DNA from: Teichococcus coralli
GTDB taxonomy: Bacteria > Pseudomonadota > Alphaproteobacteria > Acetobacterales > Acetobacteraceae
Direction: 5' to 3'
NCBI RefSeq assembly: GCF_009829925.1
Contig: NZ_SNVJ01000024.1
Location: forward strand, 1-39,665
Length of the DNA stretch: 39,665 nt
The position numbers and the translations under genes were made by a program. Shown here piece after piece: positions 1-8,362 of the stretch (positions within the stretch are counted from its first letter, which is position 1; each line of letters begins with the position of its first letter). The notes beneath the pieces were generated by a model, which worked only from the letters and a program-made list of their open reading frames with translations, searched no databases and had not been told where the DNA came from.

Positions 1-486
1 TATCGCTCTGCAATTCGCCGACAGTATCTCACCTATCTGTCCACGGGTGAGGGTTGGCTCTACCTCGCCGCCGTGCTCGACCTGGCCACCCGCAAGGTGG
101 TCGGCTGGTCCATGCGCGAGCACATGCGTGCGGAACTCGCCTGCGCCGCGCTCACCATGGCCATCCAGCGGCAGCAGCCACCATCTGGCCTGCTGCAGCA
201 TGCGGACCGTGGTAGCCAGTATGCCGCCGACGACTATCGTCGGCTGCTGACGGCAGCCGGAATGCAGCAGTCCATGAGCCGCCGCGGCAACTGCCTGGAC
301 AATGCACCCATGGAGAGCTTCTTCCACACCCTCAAGGTCGAACTCGCTCAGCAGCGCCGGTGGGCCACGCGGGATGAGGCCAGACGCGACGTGTTCGCCT
401 ACATCGAAGGCTACTACAACCGGCAGCGTATCCACTCTGCCCTGGGCTACAGGACCCCGGAGCAGATGGAGCACAGTGCCGCCTGA
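1..486 (+). CDS. IS3-family transposase OrfB, C-terminal part
   Basis: This is the DDE integrase-core (rve) domain of an IS3-type transposase, which catalyses strand transfer of the element. The reading frame is open from base 1, so the gene begins outside the window. Visible landmarks are EGWLYLAAVLDLATRKVVGW, the second catalytic Asp in HADRGSQY, the Asn/Glu block NCLDNAPMESFFHTLK carrying the catalytic Glu, and the terminal YYNRQRIHSALGYRTPEQ signature. The first dozen visible residues (before TYLSTGEGW) fit the family less well, which could be natural divergence or a small lesion near the edge. The stop at 484-486 lies just inside the terminal repeat. Family certainty is high; the exact IS name is not recognised. 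Confidence 0.9.
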   Translation, partial: YRSAIRRQYLTYLSTGEGWLYLAAVLDLATRKVVGWSMREHMRAELACAALTMAIQRQQPPSGLLQHADRGSQYAADDYRRLLTAAGMQQSMSRRGNCLDNAPMESFFHTLKVELAQQRRWATRDEARRDVFAYIEGYYNRQRIHSALGYRTPEQMEHSAA

Positions 487-515
487 TCCCTGTCCATCAA
501 ATTAGGGGAAGATCA
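1..515 (+). mobile_element. IS3-family insertion sequence, right end (left part outside window)
   Basis: The segment holds the C-terminal half of an IS3-type transposase. It is followed by a 25-bp terminal-repeat-like sequence at 491-515 that begins TGTCCATCAAATTAGGGG and ends GATCA. IS3 elements commonly end with this kind of sequence, whose other strand reads TGATC..CCCC..TTTGATGGACA. The left end lies outside the window, so target duplication cannot be checked. The element sits directly upstream of the defence-like operon at 641. Confidence 0.7.
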
Positions 516-640
516 GATCCTCTGCAGATCGTCTGCTCGGACGTCCTAGAGGCACATAGTCAGCGTCGTTCTCTTTACGTCTCAATTGCACTTCGAAGCA
601 CAGTTGCAGAACCTCGCTTCGAGTCTAGTTTGGAGGGTCC

Positions 641-3052
641 ATGACCGAGGGCGATGTTGTCCCGACTATCTCGTTCGGCGAGATCGTCCAAGCCGGAGGG
701 TGGCAGTCCGCCTTCTTCACCACCTACTCGCTCTCCCTCTCATTCTTCGAGGCGGTCGTGCTGCAGGGATTGCGGGCGGGCGGCGTCCGCCAAGCCCGGA
801 TCGCGGTGGATCTTGAGGGCTATCGCGCTTCCCTTGGCGAGCGTGGCGTCACCGACGCGGGGCGACTCTATGACGTCGTCCCGCTCGCTGTCTCCCAGCG
901 CGGCATCTTCCATCCCAAGCTCGTCCTCCTGTCAGGAAAGGACGGCCCCCGCGCCGCGATCGGCTCCGGAAATCTCACCTTCCGCGGCTGGGGCCGGAAC
1001 GCCGAGCTGGCGGAGTACCTCTCCCCGGCGGCCACCCCCCGGGCCTTCGGCGACCTCGCCGACTTCCTCGAGCTGCTATCGCTGAACGCGACGACCGACG
1101 GCGGCCGCATCGCCGCGGCCAGCAATCCGGTGCCGGATGACCTCCTTGAGGCCTGCCGCGCAGCCGGGAGGGGCCATGAGGGGGGGGCGGTGCGGATCCT
1201 GCACTCCCTCGAACAGCCGATGGTCGAGGCGGTGGTCGAGGTGGCGGCCGATCTCGGGGGCGCCACCGCGCTGACGGTGGTCTCGCCTTACTTTGGCGGC
1301 GCCGGCGCCGTCGTGGAGCTTGCCTCGCGGCTCGGCTGCGACGCCGTGTCGGTCCTAGTCCCCGCCGAGGGACCGGAGAGGTTCGACTTCGCCGGTGCCC
1401 GCGCGGCGGGGCTCTCCGTCCGGCCGGTCGCGTCCGGCGCCTTCGCCGACCCCAGCAAGCCGCTTCACGCGAAGTTGCTAGAGGTGGTCTGCCGCCGCGG
1501 ACGCCTCCTCCTGTCCGGCAGCGCCAACGCGACGCGGGCGGCGCTTCTTGGAGAGGGCAACGTCGAACTCGGCGTGCTGCGCATCGCCACGGGGGCGACG
1601 CGCTTCGGCTGGCGTTCCTGTGCGGAGCCGGCGGCCCCGGCGGACGCGAGAGAGGAGGACATTCTCGCATCTTCCCCCTGCTTGGCGGCCCGCCTCGAGG
1701 GGGATCGGATCACCGGCCGCGTCCTCGGTGCGGAGAGGCCGGGCGGCCTCTGGCGGGCCGCCCTCGCGGAGGGTCCGGAGGTGGAAGTCCGCGTCGAAGA
1801 CGATGGGCGCTTCTCCCTCGCCGTCGCCGAGACCGGCGATCCCCTCCGGCTCGGCCGCGCCGCGCAGCTCGTTCTCGCGCGCGACGCGGTCGAGGCTGCC
1901 GGGTGGCTCGTCCTCGACGGCACCCTCGCGGCCATCCGAGAGAGGGGCCCTGTTGCCGAGGCCGTCGTGCGCCTCCTGGCCGGGGCGGGGGATGCGGAGG
2001 ACGTCGCCGCGATTCTCGGCTTCTTCGCCGAACATCCCGAGGCGCTCTTGGACGGGACGCTTCGGTCCAGATCCGGCGAGCGGGACGGTGACAAGGCGTC
2101 CGGTGCCGCCGGGCTCGTCGTACTGGAGGACCTCCGTCCGTCGGAGGCGGCGGACCTCCTCGTGTCCAATAGCGGGGGCGCCTCCGCCGGCGCCTTCGAT
2201 CGTCTCCTTGCCCTTCTCCGGCGGGATATCGTAAGGCCGGATCGGCAGGTTTCGGGGGCCGTCGCGCTCGCGCTTTCTGATCCCCGTGCCGACGACCCCG
2301 ACGCTCCATCGCCGGAGAGGGTGCCGCGTGATGCGGTCGAGAGCGTCCTTGAGGCCCTCTTCGGGAAGGTCACGCCTGCCCACCCGCTCGCGCGGGAGAG
2401 GCTGCCCGTGATCCTCCCCTTCCTCCGCGCTGTCGCGGGGAACGTCGAGGAGCCGGATCTCCTCGTCGCGGCGACCCTCCGGCGGTGGCGCGATGCGGCG
2501 ATGCCGCTCGGCGCCGCGGCGGCCGGTCCGGACGAACTCGACCGGTGCTTCGTCGCAGTGGTGGTGGCGGACGTCATCGTCCGGCCCGCGCGGGCTGCCT
2601 TGGCGCACGAGGCACTCCAGGCGTGGTGCGGCGGGGCTCTCGCCCCCTCCTGGGCGGCGCGCGCCGCTCCGCGCGGCGAGGATCCGCTGGAGGCGTGGCT
2701 CGCATCGGGCGACGGTCCGGATGCATGGGCGGAGGCGTGGTCCGCAGTCCTCGGCTTGGAGACGAGCTGGGACTGGGTGCGCCGGATTGAGGAGGCCCTC
2801 CGCGGCGGTGGCCCCCTACCCCCTATGCCGGCCTCGGTCCGGCTGGCCGAGGCCGAGACGATCCGAGACGTCGCGGCCGGCATGCGCCGGTCGGACCGCG
2901 TCCTGCTGGTCCGGCCCGATGCCTCAGTGGACGTCTGCCCGCGCTGCCATATCTCACTGCCCCGGAACGAGGCGGGACGGCTGCGCGCGGGGCGCGTCGC
3001 GACGGCGCCCTGCTGCGGGCGCGTGCTCCTGAACGTGGGACTAAGGCGATGA
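641..3052 (+). CDS. PLD-superfamily nuclease-like protein with C-terminal Cys cluster
   Basis: An 803-residue protein with two phospholipase-D-type half-sites. The first, near residues 90-115, is HPK followed by GSGN. The second, near 275-297, is HAK followed by SGSANAT. These are the His/Lys/Ser/Asn positions that build a PLD active site in nucleases of this fold. The classical Asp of HKD is not obvious, as in some PLD nucleases. The middle (about 350-760) is Ala/Arg-rich and unrecognised. The C-terminus carries CPRC (about 765) and a later CC pair (about 790), which suggests a zinc knuckle. The start at 641 is set by GGAGGG four bases upstream. The stop overlaps the next ATG (ATGA), so the two genes are translationally coupled. 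A role in DNA cleavage for defence is inferred from neighbours; the family name is not known to me. Confidence 0.75.
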   Translation: MTEGDVVPTISFGEIVQAGGWQSAFFTTYSLSLSFFEAVVLQGLRAGGVRQARIAVDLEGYRASLGERGVTDAGRLYDVVPLAVSQRGIFHPKLVLLSGKDGPRAAIGSGNLTFRGWGRNAELAEYLSPAATPRAFGDLADFLELLSLNATTDGGRIAAASNPVPDDLLEACRAAGRGHEGGAVRILHSLEQPMVEAVVEVAADLGGATALTVVSPYFGGAGAVVELASRLGCDAVSVLVPAEGPERFDFAGARAAGLSVRPVASGAFADPSKPLHAKLLEVVCRRGRLLLSGSANATRAALLGEGNVELGVLRIATGATRFGWRSCAEPAAPADAREEDILASSPCLAARLEGDRITGRVLGAERPGGLWRAALAEGPEVEVRVEDDGRFSLAVAETGDPLRLGRAAQLVLARDAVEAAGWLVLDGTLAAIRERGPVAEAVVRLLAGAGDAEDVAAILGFFAEHPEALLDGTLRSRSGERDGDKASGAAGLVVLEDLRPSEAADLLVSNSGGASAGAFDRLLALLRRDIVRPDRQVSGAVALALSDPRADDPDAPSPERVPRDAVESVLEALFGKVTPAHPLARERLPVILPFLRAVAGNVEEPDLLVAATLRRWRDAAMPLGAAAAGPDELDRCFVAVVVADVIVRPARAALAHEALQAWCGGALAPSWAARAAPRGEDPLEAWLASGDGPDAWAEAWSAVLGLETSWDWVRRIEEALRGGGPLPPMPASVRLAEAETIRDVAAGMRRSDRVLLVRPDASVDVCPRCHISLPRNEAGRLRAGRVATAPCCGRVLLNVGLRR

Positions 3053-4692
3053 ACGCCAGACCAAACCTCGCAGACCTTGATCGCGCGCTCGGCGCCGCGC
3101 GGCATCCCGCGCTCCTCCTGCCGACGGAGCTGAAAGCGGGCGGCGTCGATCCGCTCGGCCTGCGGCAGGTGAACCTCGACCTCATGGCGGCCGCCTGGCC
3201 CGACTTCAACAACGTCACTGCCCGAATCCGGCCCTACGTCTTCATGGCCTGGGCGTGGTGGAAGGCCCGGGAGGTGTTCGAGAGCAGGGGCCAAGCCGCC
3301 ACGCGGGCAGACGATCTCCAGGCCCTCGTGGACCGCTGGGAAGTCCTCTTCCTCTGGTCGCACCTCCTCGCGGAGGCCGAGGTGGGCCTGCCGGGCCGCA
3401 ACGTTCTCACCAAGTACCTGCCGCGTCCCAGGGACGGACGGTCTTACCGGTTCGGCGGTGCCGAGTGGGACAAGCTGCGGAGTTCGCGCCGCTGGAGCAC
3501 CGCCCTCATGGCCCCGATCCAGTACGGGCCGTCGATCAAGGCGCTCCGGTGGCTCGAGCCACGACCTGCCGGCACCTTCGCGCCATCGACCGACGCTATG
3601 CCGGCGGTGCGCGCCTTCGAGGAGGCCGTCGGCCGCAGGCTTCCGGCGGAACTCCTCGCGCCCGGCGATCTCTCCATCACGCCGGAGGAGGCGCTCGCGC
3701 TGTACGGGTTGTGGGACGTTACCGCGCCCACGGAGGTCGAGCGCGACACGTTCCGCGCGCTCTTCCTCGACGCGGGGCTCCGACCCGGCGCACGCCTCGC
3801 TGCGGCGCGGCGCCGCGCGTTGCTGCTCGTCCGGTCTGTTCTCCGGCAAAATAGGGATTCCCTGAGTGAGGCGGAGGTGCGGCGCGCGCTCGCCTCCGGC
3901 CGGCTCCGTTCTGGGGCAGTGGTCGACGGACCTGAGGCCGACCGTGGGACACTTCTGCTCTTCGGTGCGCTGCAGGCGCGGCAGCTGCAGCGGCTCGCCC
4001 TCGAGGCGATGCTCTCCTGGATTTTGGGCCGGATCCCGGCCGGAGAGGCGGTCGGGAGCGACGACCTCGTCCGGGATGCGGATGCCGCTGCGCGCGCCGT
4101 CGAGGAGGGTGCCGACGCGTCGAGTGTCGGAGGCTACCTCGCCCTCGCCGCGGAGCGGGGAGGCCGGGACGGGTGGCCCGCGGCCTGCGCATACCGGGAG
4201 GAGACGGACGTCCTCTTCCTCATGCGGGCTCTGGCTATCGCGCAAGATGAGGGAGGCCAACGTGTTCCGGGGCTCGCCCTACGGGCCCTGGCCTACACGG
4301 ACGCCATGGCGGCGGGCTTGCGGGCGGCGGGGCTCGAGGGTGCGGCGCGGGGACATCTCGGCGGCCATCCCGATCGGTTGCCGCTGGACCGAGCAAGCCG
4401 GCGCCTCGCCGCCCTCTCCGGCCGGCCAATGCGCGAGCTGTGGCGCGAGGTGATCCTGTCCTGGGTGCTGGCTCAGCACGTCCGTTGGTCAATCGCGCGG
4501 AACGGAGACGGGACGCAGCGGCTCCGCCTGGCTCTCGACGAGGGCGGGTGGACCCGGCTGCGGTCCGGGCCGGCCGGAATTTTCGGCGCGACGCCTGACC
4601 GGTTATGGGCCGCCCTCTCCCTTTCCGCCGATTGCGGCATCCTCACAATGATACAAGGCGGCGATGGATCCCGTATGTACGCCACCAGTTGA
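3049..4692 (+). CDS. Unrecognised 547-residue partner of the PLD-like protein
   Basis: I do not recognise this family. The predicted protein is soluble and mostly alpha-helical, with no signal peptide, no P-loop and no clear catalytic signature. The N-terminal 70 residues, with RIRPYVFMAWAWW, loosely resemble the start of DUF6361-type proteins, which I recall being encoded beside PLD-like genes; this is a weak impression only. It starts inside the stop codon of the upstream PLD-like gene (ATGA overlap at 3049-3052), which implies stoichiometric co-production and perhaps a complex. The C-terminal end is suspicious: in the +2 frame an open, protein-like stretch runs on from about 4651 to 4749, so a frameshift may have altered the last 20-30 residues. 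Confidence 0.7.
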   Translation: MNARPNLADLDRALGAARHPALLLPTELKAGGVDPLGLRQVNLDLMAAAWPDFNNVTARIRPYVFMAWAWWKAREVFESRGQAATRADDLQALVDRWEVLFLWSHLLAEAEVGLPGRNVLTKYLPRPRDGRSYRFGGAEWDKLRSSRRWSTALMAPIQYGPSIKALRWLEPRPAGTFAPSTDAMPAVRAFEEAVGRRLPAELLAPGDLSITPEEALALYGLWDVTAPTEVERDTFRALFLDAGLRPGARLAAARRRALLLVRSVLRQNRDSLSEAEVRRALASGRLRSGAVVDGPEADRGTLLLFGALQARQLQRLALEAMLSWILGRIPAGEAVGSDDLVRDADAAARAVEEGADASSVGGYLALAAERGGRDGWPAACAYREETDVLFLMRALAIAQDEGGQRVPGLALRALAYTDAMAAGLRAAGLEGAARGHLGGHPDRLPLDRASRRLAALSGRPMRELWREVILSWVLAQHVRWSIARNGDGTQRLRLALDEGGWTRLRSGPAGIFGATPDRLWAALSLSADCGILTMIQGGDGSRMYATS

Positions 4693-4746
4693 AGGAGGCG
4701 TTATGGGAGCAGTGCAAGGCATCGCATTATTCCTTACTATGCTCAC

Positions 4747-5670
4747 GTGGATGATCCTGTGAAGGGCGCTTTCGATACCCGTGCTGGCACGGTCTACGAC
4801 GACGACATCACCTGCCGATACCACTTCCCGAACCGCTACTTGGAAACGGCGAAGCGCTCCCTTGGCGACTGGATCGTCTACCGCGAACCACGGCGCGGAG
4901 GAGGACGGGAAGGCTACGTCGCCGTCGCCCGCCTAGTCGACCTGGTGCCCAATCCCGCGAAGCCCGGGTTCACCTACGCCGTCATCGCCGACTACCTGCC
5001 GTTCGATGCCGTCGTTCCCCTGCGTCGGCCGGGCGGCTTCTACGAGGGCTTCCTCGGCCAGGTCGAGAACCCCAGCCGCATCGGCGCTGCAATGCAGGGG
5101 CGGTCGTTGAGGACGGTCACCGACGCCGAGTTCGGCGCGATTGTCCGGGCGGGCCTGCGGGAGACGCTGGCGCCGGAGAACGCCATCCGGCTCGAGCTGG
5201 ATCCCGGCTACCTCGACGCCGAGGCCCGCGCTCTGGTCGAGGCACCTCCGGAGGAGCAGGAGCGTCGCATTGCCCAGGTGCTGGTTAACCGGAAGATCCG
5301 GGACGCGGCGTTCCGCAAATCGGTAGTGGACATCTATGACGGCCGCTGCGCCGTGACGAGCCTCAGGCTCATCAACGGTAGCGGCAAGGCCGAGGCCCAG
5401 GCCGCCCACATCATGCCGGTGGCGGCCGGAGGTCCGGACGTCGTGCAGAACGGCATCGCCCTGTCGGCGACGGTCCACTGGCTGTTCGACCGCCACCTGA
5501 TCTCGCTCACGGACGAGATGGGCCTGCTCGTGTCCCACAACCGAGTGCCCTCGGAGCTGCGGGGCCTCTTCGAGAAGCAGATGGACCGCATCCATCTGCC
5601 GAAGGACCGGACCCTCTGGCCTCATCCGCAGTATGTCCGGCGGCACCGAGAACGGTTCACGGCGGACTAG
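4747..5670 (+). CDS. EVE-HNH-type endonuclease (type IV restriction-like)
   Basis: About 307 residues. The C-terminal HNH domain is clear: RCAVT, then His in QAAHIMPVAAGG (residue 221), Asn in QNGIALS (235) and His in TVHWLFDRH (244), which is the HNH_2 pattern. The N-terminal 110 residues (YDDDITCRYHFPNRYL, DWIVYREPRRGG, YVAVARLVDL) match the style of an EVE/PUA-like modified-base reader. EVE-HNH architecture and a length near 300 are typical of modification-dependent enzymes such as VcaM4I, which cut DNA containing modified cytosine. The gene follows its upstream neighbour by 54 bp in the same direction. GTG at 4747 is used here; GTG at 4759 (VKGAFDT) is an equally plausible start. Substrate preference cannot be read from the sequence. 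Confidence 0.75.
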   Translation: MDDPVKGAFDTRAGTVYDDDITCRYHFPNRYLETAKRSLGDWIVYREPRRGGGREGYVAVARLVDLVPNPAKPGFTYAVIADYLPFDAVVPLRRPGGFYEGFLGQVENPSRIGAAMQGRSLRTVTDAEFGAIVRAGLRETLAPENAIRLELDPGYLDAEARALVEAPPEEQERRIAQVLVNRKIRDAAFRKSVVDIYDGRCAVTSLRLINGSGKAEAQAAHIMPVAAGGPDVVQNGIALSATVHWLFDRHLISLTDEMGLLVSHNRVPSELRGLFEKQMDRIHLPKDRTLWPHPQYVRRHRERFTAD

Positions 5671-5674
5671 CCTG

Positions 5675-6772
5675 TCAGCTGGCCAGGGCTTCCCACATCT
5701 CGACTGCCTTGTGTGACGCCTCGACCTCGATGAGGCGGTCGCGGATGGTGTCTACCGCCAGGAGCGCCGCCTCGGGCTTTGCCGACGGCGCCCAGAAGAG
5801 ACACTGCTCCGCGAATTCGGCCCACGACGTGAACAGGGTTATGCTGACGCCGATGCTTGCCGACCAGTCGAGGATCTCGCGGCCGTCGAGCGTAGCCTGC
5901 CGATCGGAGACCAGGACCATGGCCGCTTCGCGGACGCCCCGCTCCACGCAGGTGCGGCCGAATAGAGCGACATCCGAGAGGCGGACGGGCTTGTCGCGTA
6001 CCTCGAATGCCTTCTCGTATATCCGGACATAAGTCTCGGTTGACTCCGTTGCCAGTACTGCCACGTCGCCGGGGTAGTGGCGCGACGGATCGTTCACGCG
6101 GCCGCTCTCGACCCGGCCTGACCCTTCGACCACATCGAGCAGGCCAGCCACCACGGCCTGTGCCCGTCGCCCGCCTTCGGAGTCTTCCGACACCAGCTGC
6201 CGGATGGCGCTGATCAGCTTCTCCGGAGAGATTGCAGACCTGGCCAGGGCCTCGGTGTAGCGCCGCTGGAAGCGGCGACGGACCGCGATGAAGGCGCGGA
6301 GCGCGTGACGGGCATTGTCAGGCGAGGATCCCTGCAGCTCGTCGACCATCCCGACCATGTAGTCGAACGCTGCCTTGGCCTTGCCTCGTACGGGTGTCGC
6401 GTCGCCCAGGTAGACCATCCGGAAGTAGGGCTGGTTGTTCAGCGGCTCCCGGCCGTTGACGCCAAGGCTGAAACCCAGCTCGGCCGAGAGGGGGACCAGC
6501 GTTCCATGGCATAGGCTGCGGGCCGAGTAGGCGTTAGCATTTCCGCGCGCGTGGCTCGGCTTGACGATGCGGAGGTCGGCATCCTGGTCCAGCGACCGCG
6601 CGAGGATGCTGGTTCCCAGAAAGGCGATGTGCGTCCGGGATGACCCCCGTTCCTCGCACAACCTGGACAGTTCTTCGATCTTGCCCTGCCAGGCCGGATC
6701 GATCTTCCCGTTCTCCGCCTGAGCAGCTTCCTCGCGTACCACGGCTTCGGCGTGCTTGGGGGCGATCTTCAT
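5675..6772 (-). CDS. SacI-family type II restriction endonuclease
   Basis: A 365-residue protein. The block AYSARSLCHGTLVP..LGFSLGVNGREPLNNQPYF, around residues 80-125, is the hallmark I associate with SacI-family endonucleases (Pfam RE_SacI), whose prototype cuts GAGCTC. The length agrees with the roughly 360 residues of that family. The gene is the second of a two-gene minus-strand unit: its ATG overlaps the stop of the XRE controller (ATGA at 6769-6772), a common way to delay nuclease synthesis behind a controller. It converges with the EVE-HNH gene, with only 4 bp between the two stops. Methyltransferase and controller next door support a complete type II system. The recognition sequence here is not proven to be GAGCTC. 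Confidence 0.72.
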   Translation of the reverse strand: MKIAPKHAEAVVREEAAQAENGKIDPAWQGKIEELSRLCEERGSSRTHIAFLGTSILARSLDQDADLRIVKPSHARGNANAYSARSLCHGTLVPLSAELGFSLGVNGREPLNNQPYFRMVYLGDATPVRGKAKAAFDYMVGMVDELQGSSPDNARHALRAFIAVRRRFQRRYTEALARSAISPEKLISAIRQLVSEDSEGGRRAQAVVAGLLDVVEGSGRVESGRVNDPSRHYPGDVAVLATESTETYVRIYEKAFEVRDKPVRLSDVALFGRTCVERGVREAAMVLVSDRQATLDGREILDWSASIGVSITLFTSWAEFAEQCLFWAPSAKPEAALLAVDTIRDRLIEVEASHKAVEMWEALAS

Positions 6773-7014
6773 GTCCGGTTCGCCGCGTCGGACAGGGCGA
6801 CATCAAGCTCGAGCAGGTCGCCCGGAGTGCAGCCGCAGGCGAGACAGATCTTCTCGATCATGGAGAGGGTCGCGTTGTAGCCGGGCCGAGATCCGATGGA
6901 TTGAAGAGTGGCCACCGATATGCCCGTCTGTGCCGATAGCACCTCGTAAGTCATACGCCTTCCTGTCCGTTCGGAGCAGGCGCGCATGACTTCCCGCAGG
7001 CGGACCCTGATCAT
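6769..7014 (-). CDS. XRE/Cro-type HTH controller protein of the R-M system
   Basis: An 81-residue helix-turn-helix protein. The core, TYEVLSAQTGISVATLQSI followed by a region ending IEKICLACGCTPGDLLEL, is the compact Cro/XRE type used as controller (C) proteins in restriction-modification loci. A longer open frame extends upstream to 7359 but runs antisense through the methyltransferase. The ATG at 7014 gives MIRVRLREV and is preferred because the HTH begins directly after it and the 17-bp palindrome lies 10 bp upstream. There is no convincing Shine-Dalgarno sequence (AAAACCCT precedes ATG), so the mRNA may be leaderless or nearly so, as often reported for C genes. The stop overlaps the endonuclease start. 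Confidence 0.82.
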   Translation of the reverse strand: MIRVRLREVMRACSERTGRRMTYEVLSAQTGISVATLQSIGSRPGYNATLSMIEKICLACGCTPGDLLELDVALSDAANRT

Positions 7015-7023
7015 AGGGTTTTC

Positions 7024-7040
7024 TTGTATTGACAATACAA
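7024..7040. promoter_or_regulatory. 17-bp perfect palindrome: operator of the R-M locus
   Basis: TTGTATTG-A-CAATACAA is a perfect inverted repeat with one central base. It lies in the 91-bp divergent region between the XRE controller (starting 7014, minus) and the methyltransferase (starting 7106, plus). It is AT-rich against a GC-rich background and overlaps promoter-like hexamers on both strands (TTGACA on plus, TATTGT on minus). Controller proteins bind symmetric sites of this kind to repress or activate their own operon and adjust methyltransferase output, so binding by the neighbouring XRE protein is the simplest reading. Confidence 0.75.
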
Positions 7041-7105
7041 ATTCATCCCGGCAGTCTGCGCGCCTTGTTGGTGACTGGTATGCTAGCAGAGTGTCAGGAG
7101 TCGTC

Positions 7106-8362
7106 ATGAGAGCCATCAGCCTGTTCTCCGGTATTGGCGGGCTGGACTTCGGCTTCGAGGCAGCCGGGTTCCACACGCGGGTTGCACTGGAGATGGACCG
7201 GCACTGCTGCCGGGCGATCCGGTCCAACCGGCCGAATTGGGCGGTAATCGAGGGCGACGTGAACGCCGTCCCCGGAGACGACATCCTCTCGAAGGGAGGG
7301 TTGGCGGCCGGGGAGGCCGACATCCTGATCGGTGGGCCTCCTTGCCAGCCCTTCTCCAAGTCCGGCTACTGGGTTAGGGGTGACACGCTGCGGCTGGACG
7401 ACCCTCGCGCTGGCACGCTGCGCGGCTACCTCGACGTGCTGCGGCACGCTCGCCCACGGACCTTCCTGCTCGAGAACGTCGGCGGGCTGGCCTACGCGGA
7501 CAAGAACGAGGGCCTGCGCTTCATCCTCGACGGCGTGCGCCGGATCAACGCCGAGACCGGGGCCGACTACCGGGTGTCGTGGAAGGTCATCAACACCGCC
7601 GATTACGGCGTCCCCCAGATCCGCGAGCGCACCTTCCTCATCGGGTCGCGTGACGGGCGGGAGTTCAGGTTCCCCGAACCGACCCATGCCGCACTCCCCG
7701 CGTCGGACGAGACCGATCTGTTCTCGACCAGCGGGCCACAGCCCTACCGTACCGCGTGGGACGCCCTGGGCGATCTCCCCGAACCTCAGGGCGAGGAGCG
7801 CCGCAAGCTGGAGATGGGGGGCGCTTGGCGGGACCTGCTGCCCTCAATCCCGGAAGGGGAGAACTACCTCTGGCACACGGACCGGAAGGGTGGCCTGCCG
7901 CTCTTCGGGTGGCGCACCCGCTACTGGTCCTTCCTTCTCAAGCTGTCTAAGCGCCTGCCTTCCTGGACGGTGCAGGCCCAGCCCGGCAGCGCGATCGGCC
8001 CTTTCCACTGGAAGAACCGTCGCCTGAGTTTCGCCGAGCTATGCCGGATCCAGACCTTCCCTGACGGACTGGTTGTGGACTCGGGGCGGACCGAGATGCA
8101 GCGGATGCTCGGCAATGCCGTGCCGTCCTTGATCGCCGAGGTCCTGGGGCGCGAGATCCGGCGGCAGCTGCTCGACCAGGCCGTGAACGAGCCGCTCCAT
8201 CTGCTCCCGCCACGCCGGGAGCATGTCCCCGCCGCCGAGGTTCCGCTCCCCGTCCCGGCGAAGTACCTGTCCATGCAGGGCAATCACGCGGCCCATCCGG
8301 GAACGGGGAAGGGTAGCGCGGCGCGCCGTCGGGCCGAGGAGCAGAGGAAGGCGGCGGCATGA
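7106..8362 (+). CDS. DNA (cytosine-5-)-methyltransferase of the R-M system
   Basis: A 418-residue C5-cytosine methyltransferase that protects host sites from the adjacent endonuclease. Motifs appear in order: I (FSGIGGLDFGFEAAG, residues 6-20), IV with the catalytic Cys (GGPPCQPFS, about 76-84), VI (ENVGGL, about 122), VIII (QIRERTFLIG, about 170), IX (RLSFAELCRIQTFPDG) and X (GNAVP, about 335). The tail includes PAKYLSMQGNHAAHPGTGKG. The open frame reaches back to 6986, but ATG 7106 is chosen because motif I begins directly after it and AGGAG (7096-7100) sits 5 bases upstream. The gene is divergent from the controller across a palindromic operator. Its stop overlaps the start of the next small gene. 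Confidence 0.93.
   Translation: MRAISLFSGIGGLDFGFEAAGFHTRVALEMDRHCCRAIRSNRPNWAVIEGDVNAVPGDDILSKGGLAAGEADILIGGPPCQPFSKSGYWVRGDTLRLDDPRAGTLRGYLDVLRHARPRTFLLENVGGLAYADKNEGLRFILDGVRRINAETGADYRVSWKVINTADYGVPQIRERTFLIGSRDGREFRFPEPTHAALPASDETDLFSTSGPQPYRTAWDALGDLPEPQGEERRKLEMGGAWRDLLPSIPEGENYLWHTDRKGGLPLFGWRTRYWSFLLKLSKRLPSWTVQAQPGSAIGPFHWKNRRLSFAELCRIQTFPDGLVVDSGRTEMQRMLGNAVPSLIAEVLGREIRRQLLDQAVNEPLHLLPPRREHVPAAEVPLPVPAKYLSMQGNHAAHPGTGKGSAARRRAEEQRKAAA

Noticed and set aside
1465..4260. Very long antisense open frame (over 900 codons) opposite the PLD-like and 547-residue genes
   Set aside because: Low-complexity Arg/Ala/Ser/Pro composition, no domain, and exact antisense to two genes with recognisable motifs, ribosome sites and coupling. 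It is a GC-rich mirror frame.
7015..7359. N-terminal extension of the XRE controller frame
   Set aside because: The extra 115 codons run antisense through the methyltransferase motif I region and do not resemble any protein; ATG 7014 fits the HTH and operator.
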